From Glaciimonas sp. (GTDB lineage: Bacteria; Pseudomonadota; Gammaproteobacteria; Burkholderiales; Burkholderiaceae_D): DNA of 64,000 nt. A program made the translations under genes and the position numbers. Positions within the stretch are counted from its first letter, which is position 1, and every line of letters begins with the position of its first letter. The stretch is taken from assembly GCA_012927625.1 (NCBI GenBank), contig JABBOV010000014.1, positions 62,001 through 126,000 on the forward strand, in the 5' to 3' direction. A model generated the notes under the pieces. That model saw only the letters and a program-made list of their open reading frames with translations. It had not been told where the DNA came from and made no database searches. This document shows, piece by piece, positions 27,970 through 35,286 of the stretch.

Positions 27970-29334
27970 CTAACTTTTATTCCCTGCATGAAATTGCAAG
28001 CTCACTCCCAGTCCTGTGCCATGCAAGCCAGCCCCCAATGCAAGCGTGGCGCGGTGTACCTGCGCGATGCGCTCGACAATCGACAGCCCCAGGCCGCTGC
28101 CGCTGGCACCGTTGCCACCGACACGGTAGAAACGGTGCAGCACGCGCTCTTTATCCTGCTCCGACAGGCCGGGGCCGTCATCCTTGACGTACAGCATGAC
28201 GCAACCTCCCACCCTCTGAATGCCGATCTCGATGCAGCCTTGCGGTGGGGTGTAGCGAATCGCGTTGTCGATCAGATTGCCGATCAGCGCTTCCAGCAGC
28301 ACCGGGTCGCCTTGTATTGGGAGCTGTGCGTCACTCTCAACGCTGACGCTGAGGTCGATCTCCTTGTCGAGGGCGCTGTTGGCATAACGGGCCGCAGATT
28401 GCCGGGCCAGTTCGCCCAGTTCGACGCTTTGCTGCGTTTCCGGCGCCAGATGATCGAGCCGGGCCAGCATCAGCAACTGTGCGCTGAGACGGGTAGTGCG
28501 GTTGATGCCTTCAATGATGCCATGCAAGGCCTGATCTTGTTGCTGTCGATCCTGTGCGGCCAGCGCGACTTCAGCCTGCACCTTGATGGCCGCCAGCGGT
28601 GTGCGTAATTCGTGGGCGGCATCCGCAGTGAAGCGGCGCTCCTGATCCATCGAATGCGACAGCCGTTCCAGCAAGCCGTTGAGCGAGACGATCAGGGCCT
28701 GAACTTCCCTGGGTGTGTTGTGCAAGGTAATCAGGTCCAGTTTGCCTGCGCTGCGGGCGGCAATCGCTGCCGACAGTGATTGCAACGGTCGCAGGCAGCG
28801 CCCGATACTGAGCCAGATCAGCAACGCCAAACCCGGCAACCCAATCAGCAGTGGCGCCATCATGCGCCGCATGATGTCACTGGCCAGATGGCTGCGTTGC
28901 TGCGCATCTTCAAATACACGCACCTGGAAGCCGTGTTTTTGGCTCCAAAGCGCCAGCGTGCGCCAGCTCTTGCCTTGCACCTCGATAGTGCCGATGCCGC
29001 TGCCGGCACGGAAGCCGATCTGCGGCGCGCTGGCGTTTTGCAGCAACAGGCGAGCGTCGGCACCCCAGACCTGAAACGGTAGCACTTTGCCCTGGTGGTC
29101 TTTTGTGCCGTCGTGCTCTTCGATAGCTGTGCTTTCGTTATCGGCCAGGTGTTGCAGGAGGTTCAAGTCCAGCAGCAGGATGCTGCGGGCATCTTGCTCC
29201 ATTTGGGCGTCGAGCAGTTCGCTGATTTCTTCGTGCGATTCCCAGTAGCTGAACACGGCCATTGCGCCCCAGACCACCAGCAAGCTGGACATGATCATTA
29301 ACGTCAGGTGCTGCCGCAGCGAAAGTCGCTTCAT
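27970..29334 (-). CDS. Sensor histidine kinase, QseC/PmrB/TctE type
   Basis: This 454-residue membrane kinase has an N-terminal span (LTLMIMSSLLVVWGAMAVF), a periplasmic region of ~130 residues, a second span at ~163-182 (APLLIGLPGLALLIWLSIG), a HAMP-like linker, HisKA TADAAHELRTPLAAIKVQ (His ~240) and an HATPase with NLIDNAIRYTPPQG, KDDGPGLSEQD and GSGLGLSIVERI. It overlaps its response regulator by four bases. The signal is unknown. Confidence 0.9.
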   Translation of the reverse strand: MKRLSLRQHLTLMIMSSLLVVWGAMAVFSYWESHEEISELLDAQMEQDARSILLLDLNLLQHLADNESTAIEEHDGTKDHQGKVLPFQVWGADARLLLQNASAPQIGFRAGSGIGTIEVQGKSWRTLALWSQKHGFQVRVFEDAQQRSHLASDIMRRMMAPLLIGLPGLALLIWLSIGRCLRPLQSLSAAIAARSAGKLDLITLHNTPREVQALIVSLNGLLERLSHSMDQERRFTADAAHELRTPLAAIKVQAEVALAAQDRQQQDQALHGIIEGINRTTRLSAQLLMLARLDHLAPETQQSVELGELARQSAARYANSALDKEIDLSVSVESDAQLPIQGDPVLLEALIGNLIDNAIRYTPPQGCIEIGIQRVGGCVMLYVKDDGPGLSEQDKERVLHRFYRVGGNGASGSGLGLSIVERIAQVHRATLALGAGLHGTGLGVSLQFHAGNKS

Positions 29335-29996
29335 GGCGTCTCCTTGCGAATCAGGTAGCCGACGCCGCGGATGGTCTTGATCAATTGGTCGCCGAGTTTC
29401 TTGCGCAGGTTGTGGATGTGAACCTCGATCGCATTACTTTCGACTTCCTCGTTCCAGCCGTACAAGCTTTCCTCCAGCCGGGCACGCGACAGTGCAGTGC
29501 CTTTATGCTCCAGCAGGTCGATCAGAATCGCGCACTCGCGCGCTGATAGCTGGATTGTCCGGCCGTCCTGCGTCACCTGTAGCGTGGCTGGATCGAGTTG
29601 CAGATTGGCGTGCTGGATAATGGCGGCACTGCGGCCATGCGCACGGCGTAGCAGCGCGCGGATGCGGGCCACCAGTTCAACCAGGTCGAACGGCTTGATC
29701 AAATAATCGTCGGCCCCGGCATTGAGCCCCGCGACCCGGTCTTGCACCGTGTCGCGCGCAGTCAGGATCAGTACCGGAATGTCGCGCCCCTTGTTGCGCA
29801 AACTCTTCAGTAGATCGAGTCCGCTCATGCGCGGCAGGCCCAGATCGAGCACCAGTAATTCGTAGTCGACCGCATCCAGCGCCAACGCCGCCGCACGGCC
29901 ATCGAGCGCACGGTCTACTGCAAACCCGGCCTGCTTCAGCCCGGCCTCGATCCCTTGTCCGAGCAGCGCATCGTCTTCCACCACTAGCAAACGCAT
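29331..29996 (-). CDS. OmpR-family response regulator, QseB/PmrA type
   Basis: This 221-residue regulator starts at ATG 29996. The receiver has acidic DD (VVEDDALLGQG), phospho-Asp in LLVLDLGLPRMSGLD (~51) and Lys in LIKPFDLVELVARI. The winged-helix domain ends NAIEVHIHNLRKKLG...IKTIRGVGYLIRK. A CTTAAG-N5-CTTAAG box lies 50 bp upstream, so autoregulation is likely. The closest groups by eye are QseB and PmrA. Confidence 0.92.
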   Translation of the reverse strand: MRLLVVEDDALLGQGIEAGLKQAGFAVDRALDGRAAALALDAVDYELLVLDLGLPRMSGLDLLKSLRNKGRDIPVLILTARDTVQDRVAGLNAGADDYLIKPFDLVELVARIRALLRRAHGRSAAIIQHANLQLDPATLQVTQDGRTIQLSARECAILIDLLEHKGTALSRARLEESLYGWNEEVESNAIEVHIHNLRKKLGDQLIKTIRGVGYLIRKETP

Positions 29997-30045
29997 GTGT
30001 TCTCCCGTATTTTTAACCAGCAGGACTGCAGTATGGCTGGGTTGT

Positions 30046-30062
30046 CTTAAGGTTTGCTTAAG
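30046..30062 (-). promoter_or_regulatory. PmrA/QseB-type box upstream of the response regulator
   Basis: Read leftwards CTTAAG-CAAAC-CTTAAG, a tandem 6-mer with an 11-bp repeat period, the arrangement bound by PmrA/QseB-like regulators. A CATACT -10-like hexamer follows exactly 10 nt after the second half-site, the position expected when the box replaces the -35. Confidence 0.7.
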
Positions 30063-30121
30063 AATAATTGCTGACTGTTGCACCGCCTGTGATTCTTGAT
30101 TATTTTTACATACTATATTAT

Positions 30122-30190
30122 GTATTTTTAAAATTGCTTTGTTTATATGCGGTGGATGCTATTTTTTTAAACATACTCATGCTATTTAAT
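30122..30190 (+). repeat. AT-rich ~70-nt dispersed element, copy 5 (regulator-lipoprotein gap)
   Basis: GTATTTTTAAAATTG, then ATGCGGTGGATGC, a T-tract, AACATACTCATGC and TATTTAAT. It lies between the two CTTAAG boxes in the gap 29997-30442; the remainder of that gap shows no gene. Confidence 0.55.
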
Positions 30191-30379
30191 GAGAGTGAGT
30201 AATTCTCGAAACTGTATTGGCAACATCCGGGCGAAGCAGTTTCCTACCAAGCCACGCCGCAGCGGTTTTGCTTGATATAACGCCAAATGGATGGCCAAAG
30301 TTAAAGTGATTTTGTGGCTAAAAAATCCGATACGCGATACTTCAGAGTCGCTTCAGGCCAACTGCCCAACTTTGCCATT

Positions 30380-30396
30380 CTTAAGGTTCGCTTAAG
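30380..30396 (+). promoter_or_regulatory. PmrA/QseB-type box upstream of the lipoprotein gene
   Basis: CTTAAG-GTTCG-CTTAAG differs by one base in the spacer from the box before the response regulator. A TACATT -10-like hexamer again follows after 10 nt (30407-30412). The start codon of the lipoprotein is at 30443. The shared geometry argues that one regulator controls both genes. Confidence 0.7.
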
Positions 30397-30442
30397 CTGG
30401 GGAATCTACATTGATGCTTTCGGTAATCAAAAAGGGGCAAAA

Positions 30443-32011
30443 ATGTATTCGTATATTCAGACAAAAAATAGTTTTCCGCTGAAACTTTTCATCCTGGCGC
30501 CGCTTTCCCTTGCTTTGCTTGCCGCGTGCGGCGGTGGCAGTTCGACAGGTAGCAGCGTGCAGAATCCGCCCGCTCCATCCCTTCTGTCCAGCACGCTCTA
30601 CGCAGGCTCGGTTTCAGGGCTGGGTTCGATCGTGGTTAATGGCGTGCGTTTCGAGACGGTGGGCGCACGGGTGCTCGAAGCCGATGATCCCTATGGCACA
30701 GCGGCCTACACGGAGCAAATCAGGTTGGGAATGACGGTGGCAGTGGAAGGCTCGGCGGATGACAATAATGGGACTGGGACAGCCAGCACAATACGCATCG
30801 ACGGCGGGATGCGGGGCCAGGTTGGCGCGGTCGATATAGCGGCTGGCACCCTGCGTGTAAACGGCCAAACCGTCAAGGTCGACGCCAGCACGATGATGCA
30901 GGGCGCGACTGGCCTGGCCGGCATCGCCACTACAAACTGGGTGGAAGTGTACGGTCTGGCGCAGAGCGACGGCAGTTACCTCGCCACGCGCATCGAGGTG
31001 TATGGCTCCCGGGGCGGCCTTGAGTCTAGCTACCCGAAAGCCTCTACCTTCCCAGTCTCGTTGCGCGGCATAGTCTGGACCAGCGCATCCGGCAGCTTCA
31101 CCTTGCATGACGGCAACAACGGCACCATTACTGTCAACTATGGCGCAGCGGATGTGTTGCCCGCCGGAGTCGGTATTGCGGCAGGCAGCAGCGTGCGTAT
31201 TTTGGCAAATACGGCACCGGACGGCAACGGCGCGGTGCTTGCTTCCAAGGTACTGGTGCTCAATCCTTCCAACCTGTCGAGCGCTAACTCGGCCTTGTCG
31301 TACATCAAGCTCAAAGGTGTGGTGGATAGCGTGGTCGGCAATACGCTGGTGGTTTCCGGGACGACGGTGGATATTTCTGCAGCCATCAAGCCGGCCGGCG
31401 CGATCGCCAAGAACCAGGTCATCGAGGTCAAGGGCACACTGAGCAAGGGCATTCTGTTGGCCAGCAAAGTGGAATTCGATAGCAGGGAGACTCTCTACAC
31501 GGAGCGACAGGGTGGCAGCAGCAGTAATGTCGGCTACAAGCAGGAACTGTACGGAATGATCTCCGGCTTTGACGCCGCACTGAACACTTTCGTGGTGCAG
31601 GGCGTCACAGTGCAGTCGAACAGCGCCACCAGGTTCGAATACGGCTACACCAAATTGGCCAACGACGTGTTCGTGGAAGTCAAGGGCGCGTTGCAAAATG
31701 GCGTTTTGCTGGCGTCCAAGATCGATGTCAAGGGCGTTACCGTGAACGGTTCTGTCGGCGATAGCGCCAGCAAGGACGACGCCCTTGGCAAGTCGAGCGG
31801 CGGCAGCAGCTTCGAGATTTACGGCACGCTCACGTGCAGTACTTACCCTAGCGCCTGCACCATCAATAGCAGCGTCAATTCCGTGAAGACCAACCTGGTT
31901 GCGGCCCAATGGGAAAAAGGTGCTTATGCCGCCAACAGTTATGTTGAGGCAAAAGGTTACCTGGATCAGTCCAGCGTGTTCCAGGTCACCAAGATCGAAG
32001 TCAAGCGCTGA
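30443..32011 (+). CDS. DUF5666-type repeat lipoprotein
   Basis: The 522-residue protein starts at ATG 30443 with AAGGGG upstream. It has a lipoprotein signal (PLSLALLAACGGG; lipidated Cys at ~29) and then at least four repeated beta-rich segments of the kind GxVSGLGSIVVNGVRFE, GVVDSVVGNTLVVSGTTVD and GMISGFDAALNTFVVQG. I associate these with DUF5666, a family of unknown role. It should be anchored in the outer membrane or periplasm. The CTTAAG box suggests control by the neighbouring two-component system, so an envelope-stress or metal-responsive role is plausible but unproven. Confidence 0.75.
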   Translation: MYSYIQTKNSFPLKLFILAPLSLALLAACGGGSSTGSSVQNPPAPSLLSSTLYAGSVSGLGSIVVNGVRFETVGARVLEADDPYGTAAYTEQIRLGMTVAVEGSADDNNGTGTASTIRIDGGMRGQVGAVDIAAGTLRVNGQTVKVDASTMMQGATGLAGIATTNWVEVYGLAQSDGSYLATRIEVYGSRGGLESSYPKASTFPVSLRGIVWTSASGSFTLHDGNNGTITVNYGAADVLPAGVGIAAGSSVRILANTAPDGNGAVLASKVLVLNPSNLSSANSALSYIKLKGVVDSVVGNTLVVSGTTVDISAAIKPAGAIAKNQVIEVKGTLSKGILLASKVEFDSRETLYTERQGGSSSNVGYKQELYGMISGFDAALNTFVVQGVTVQSNSATRFEYGYTKLANDVFVEVKGALQNGVLLASKIDVKGVTVNGSVGDSASKDDALGKSSGGSSFEIYGTLTCSTYPSACTINSSVNSVKTNLVAAQWEKGAYAANSYVEAKGYLDQSSVFQVTKIEVKR

Positions 32012-32021
32012 TCTTACGGCC

Positions 32022-32050
32022 CGGGCACTGCACCAAACGTGCAGTGCCCG
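32022..32050 (+). terminator. Terminator after the lipoprotein gene
   Basis: CGGGCACTGCAC (32022-32033) pairs perfectly with GTGCAGTGCCCG (32039-32050) around a 5-nt loop, followed by TCTTAATT. It ends the lipoprotein transcript; a weak T-tract suggests moderate efficiency. Confidence 0.75.
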
Positions 32051-32068
32051 TCTTAATTAATAAGCGGT

Positions 32069-32139
32069 GTATTTTTTTAAATATCAATGAATACATGCGG
32101 AAAATGCCATATTTTTAATGGTACTCCCACACTGTATTA
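32069..32139 (+). repeat. AT-rich ~70-nt dispersed element, copy 6 (lipoprotein-cysB gap)
   Basis: GTATTTTTTTAAATATC, ACATGCGGAAAATGCCAT, T-tract, GGTACTCCCACACTGTATTA. It lies between two converging genes, which argues against a universal promoter role for the family. Confidence 0.6.
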
Positions 32140-32160
32140 GTGCGCGCCTGAGTCAGGCCC

Positions 32161-33096
32161 CTACGCGTGATTAAGCTCCTGGCTCAATGCCCGTTCGATA
32201 TCGGCGCGCTGTAGGTCAGGGGCAAATTCCATGATGAAATCATAGGCATACGAGCGCAGATAGGTGCCGCGCCGTACTGCCAGCCGGGTCACATTCGGGG
32301 CAAACAGGTGCGACGCCTTAATCGCCTGCAGCCCCTGGTCGCGCTCAGGGTCGAATGCCATTGCTGCCAGCAGCCCAACCCCCATGCCGAGCGTCACATA
32401 TTGCTTGATCACGTCCGAATCCATAGCTGTGAGCACAATATTAGTGCTTACGCCAGCGTTATTGAAGGCGTCGTCGATGTGGCTGCGGCCAGTAAAGCCG
32501 CTGTCGTAAGTGATCAATGGATAGGTGGCAAGATCGTTCAAGCCAACATTCGTTTGCGCCAAAAGCGGATGCCCGTTTGGCACCAGGATCAAGTGGCTCC
32601 AGCTATAGCAAGGGAAAGAAACCAAGTCTGGAAACTGGTTCAAGCCCTCGGTAGCAATGCCGATGTCGGTCTTGCCTGACAATACCCATTCGGCAATATG
32701 TTCCGGCGCGCTTTGCTGCAATGCAATGCGCACGTCCGGGAAAGCAACACGAAAGGTTTGCACCACTTCCGGCAACACATAGCGCGCTTGGGTATGGGTG
32801 GCGGCGACCGTCAGCGTGCCGCTGGTCTGGCCGGAATATTCCTGCCCGGCGCGTTGCAAGTTCTCGGCCTCGATCAGCAAGCGTTCGATAATCTTCAGGA
32901 TGCCTTTGCCAGGTTCGGTCAAGCCGGTCAGGCGCTTGCCGTTGCGCCCGAATATGTCGGCCCCCAGCTCGTCTTCCAGTTCGCGGATCTGGCGCGACAC
33001 GCCTGGCTGCGAGGTACACAGCTCGCTCGCCACTTCGGTCAGGTTATAGCCGTGACGCGCTGTTTCACGAATAGAGCGCAATTGCTGGAAATTCAT
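32161..33096 (-). CDS. cysB: LysR-type regulator of sulfur assimilation CysB
   Basis: The 311-residue protein begins MNFQQLRSIRETARHGYNLT with a winged helix-turn-helix (LCTSQPGVSRQIRELEDELG, ~25-45), and its ligand domain includes AATHTQARYVLP and TYDSGFTGRSHID, both conserved in CysB/Cbl. It responds to N-acetylserine and controls sulfate uptake and cysteine synthesis. It is complete although the adjacent importer genes are broken; it may still control distant sulfur genes or cysK at 46 kb. Confidence 0.93.
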   Translation of the reverse strand: MNFQQLRSIRETARHGYNLTEVASELCTSQPGVSRQIRELEDELGADIFGRNGKRLTGLTEPGKGILKIIERLLIEAENLQRAGQEYSGQTSGTLTVAATHTQARYVLPEVVQTFRVAFPDVRIALQQSAPEHIAEWVLSGKTDIGIATEGLNQFPDLVSFPCYSWSHLILVPNGHPLLAQTNVGLNDLATYPLITYDSGFTGRSHIDDAFNNAGVSTNIVLTAMDSDVIKQYVTLGMGVGLLAAMAFDPERDQGLQAIKASHLFAPNVTRLAVRRGTYLRSYAYDFIMEFAPDLQRADIERALSQELNHA

Positions 33097-33124
33097 CAGC
33101 TATCCTAAAACGGAGTTGTTTATC

Positions 33125-33180
33125 AGTAGTGCAGGCCTCCGTGCCTGCAGCCCGGCGCAGGCACGGAGGCCTACGCTACT
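33125..33180. repeat. GTAG-headed REP pair (BIME-like), copy a1
   Basis: AGTAGTGCAGGCCTCCGTGC starts at 33125 and meets an inverted copy ending GGAGGCCTACGCTACT at 33180. Both arms begin with GTAG on their own strand, the tetranucleotide typical of REP sequences handled by RAYT transposases. A near-identical copy is at 59793. Confidence 0.7.
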
Positions 33181-33209
33181 TATTTATTTTTTTGTAAGTT
33201 GTATTCGGT

Positions 33210-33515
33210 TCAGATTGAATAATCTTCGACTAAGACATGCAGCCGTTCAGGCCGCACAATCAGGGTTTCGCCATCTTTCAACTTCAGTTGCGCAAAACGT
33301 TCATTCGAAATTACCGCTTCGATAATTTCCGCATTGTCATCGCGTTCCAGTTCCAGTTGCGCCAGCCCGGCGATGATGCGCAGCAACGTGGTCTTGCCGC
33401 AGCCGGACGGGCCGAGCAGGGCAGTCAATTGGCCGGCCGGAAAATGCAGCGACACATCATTCAGCGCCACAAAATTGCCGAACTGTTTATGAATATTCCT
33501 GACTTCGATGCTCAT
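33210..33515 (-). pseudogene. cysA: Sulfate/thiosulfate import ATPase CysA, internally deleted
   Basis: The 101-codon frame is intact but joins the first ~52 residues of CysA ([20 protein letters not shown]; Walker [14 protein letters not shown]) directly to its last ~48 residues ([27 protein letters not shown]). About 250 residues are missing, including the Q-loop, ABC signature, Walker B and the switch histidine. The product cannot hydrolyse ATP as an ABC protein. The start overlaps the end of cysW, as in normal cysTWA operons. Confidence 0.9.
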
Positions 33516-34300
33516 GATTGCCGCTCCTGAAATTGCTCTGCGCCGGTGTCTGTATCAGCCAAGCGCCATTCGATCAGCGACTTCAGCGCCAGCGTTACCA
33601 ATGCCAGCAAGGCCAACAGCGACGCGACTGCGAAAGCGGCGGCGAAGTTGTATTCGTTATAAAGAATTTCGACTTGCAACGGAATCGTGTTGGTTTCGCC
33701 GAGAATATGGCCGGACACCACCGACACCGCACCGAACTCGCCCATCGCCCGCGCATTGCAGAGAATTACGCCATACAACAAACCCCATTTGATATTCGGC
33801 AATGTGACAAACCAGAACGTCTTGAAGCCGGAAGCGCCCAACACTAGCGCGGCTTCTTCCTCTTCGCTGCCTTGCGATTGCATCAGCGGAATCAGTTCAC
33901 GCGCGACAAACGGAAAGGTGACGAAAATCGTTGCCAGCACGATGCCCGGCACCGCAAACAAAATTTTGATGTCATGCTCATATAGCCAAGGCCAAAGCCA
34001 ATCCTGGGCACCGAACAGCAGCACATAGATCAGGCCGGAAATCACCGGCGACACCGAAAACGGCAAGTCGATCAAGGTTAGCAAAATGCTCTTGCCGCGA
34101 AATTCGAACTTGGCGATACACTAGGACGACGCCACGCCGAACACCAGATTCAACCGTACCGCAATCGCGGCGGTCAGCACAGTGAGCTTGATGGCAGACA
34201 CTGCATCCGGCTCGGTAACGGCTGCCAAATAGGCTTGCCAACCTTTCTTGAACGCTTCGGCAAACACCGACAACAGCGGCACGAACAGAAACAGCGTCAG
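33512..34300 (-). pseudogene. cysW: Sulfate permease CysW, nonsense mutation and 5' deletion
   Basis: The N-terminal part ([20 protein letters not shown] to NLVFGVASS) is fused in frame to the cysT fragment. It then hits TAG at 34121-34123 where the family has Trp (AAWCIAKFEF-like). The frame continues unchanged behind the stop ([11 protein letters not shown], then ~190 residues up to the cysA start), so a single TGG to TAG change is the simplest explanation. The first transmembrane region of CysW is also missing. Confidence 0.9.
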
Positions 34301-34744
34301 GAAAGCCAGCGCAAAGCCGGTCATCAGCGCTGGCAGAATAGTCGGAAAAATCACCCGCGAAAAAGTCTGCAAAGGGTGCGCGCCCAGGCTGGCGGCGGCT
34401 TCCTCCAACTCGTGTTCGGCGTCTTCCAGCACCGGTTGCACAGTGTGCACCACGAACGGCAGGCCAATGAAAGTCAGCGCGATCAGCACACCGGGCGGCG
34501 TGAACGCGACCTTGATCCCGGGCGGTTCCAGAAAGCGGCCGATCCATCCATTGGGCGCATACAAAGCGGTCAACGCGATGCCGGCCACTGCCGTTGGCAA
34601 TGCAAACGGCAAATCGACCAGTGCATCAATAATCTTCTTGCCGGGAAAACGGTAACGCACCAGCTCCCAGGCCACAATGCCGCCGAACACCACATTCAGC
34701 GCGGCGGCCAGCAGTGTCGACGCTGTTTGATTTGCCGTCGGGGC
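34301..34744 (-). pseudogene. cysT: Sulfate permease CysT (CysU), truncated at both ends
   Basis: About 148 residues remain ([20 protein letters not shown] through [13 protein letters not shown]), covering the central membrane domain and the EAA loop ([15 protein letters not shown]). The first ~90 residues are absent or scrambled, and the last ~70 are lost in a deletion that runs directly into cysW. The join falls in a short sequence common to both permeases (FALAF / ALAFLTLF), so recombination between paralogous parts is likely. Confidence 0.88.
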
Positions 34745-35286
34745 GCTTATCGTCTGGTGCCTGACGTTATTGGCCATCGTGGTACATGGAGGGGGACCGC
34801 GCCGCCCCGACACCGGTACGACAGCCGCCTGATGCAGCTGGGCAGGAAAACACCCTCCTGCCCGTATCTTTTGCAAGTCACAACGCTGCCCGATATATGC
34901 GTACCGGCAAACTCTTTGCCATGGTCAAGCATGATGATGATGGCGTGACATTGTTCCTTCCGCGGTCTAGTCTTTCGGGAGCATGCATATGTATGCATCT
35001 TGTATCGGATCATTACGCTAACTATTTATTTGTGCATCAAACGACCATTTGTTTAACACTATTTTTACTAACCCGCGCAAATGCGGAATTATTGTTGTCG
35101 AAAGAAATGACGCGTTGCCTGATTATCCAATCGAGGCTCCGCAGCGAAAGCAAATGTTCAGTATGAAAGCGCAACTGTCCGGCCCCGGCCAGGAACAGCC
35201 AATAACGCAAAAGCGCCGAAGCGCCTTGCCACGCCATCGCTGGCGCAGCACCATTATTCGCACTCCATCCCACAATTTAAAATCAC
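34745..35286. other. Non-coding scar between cysT fragment and the TonB receptor; possible IS30 trace
   Basis: No intact gene is visible. On the minus strand near 34900-34960 one frame reads [18 protein letters not shown], similar to the D-N-GKEFA motif of IS30 transposases, without flanking support. The sulfate-binding protein gene (sbp) often found here is absent. An insertion that later decayed could have removed the 5' part of cysT. Confidence 0.35.

Noticed and set aside
30614-31909. 431-codon minus-strand frame
   Set aside because: Antisense of the DUF5666 lipoprotein, His/Ala-rich and without motifs.
33210-33515. A small functional ABC-like protein
   Set aside because: Both halves match CysA ends, and every ATPase motif after Walker A is missing; a deletion is a better explanation.
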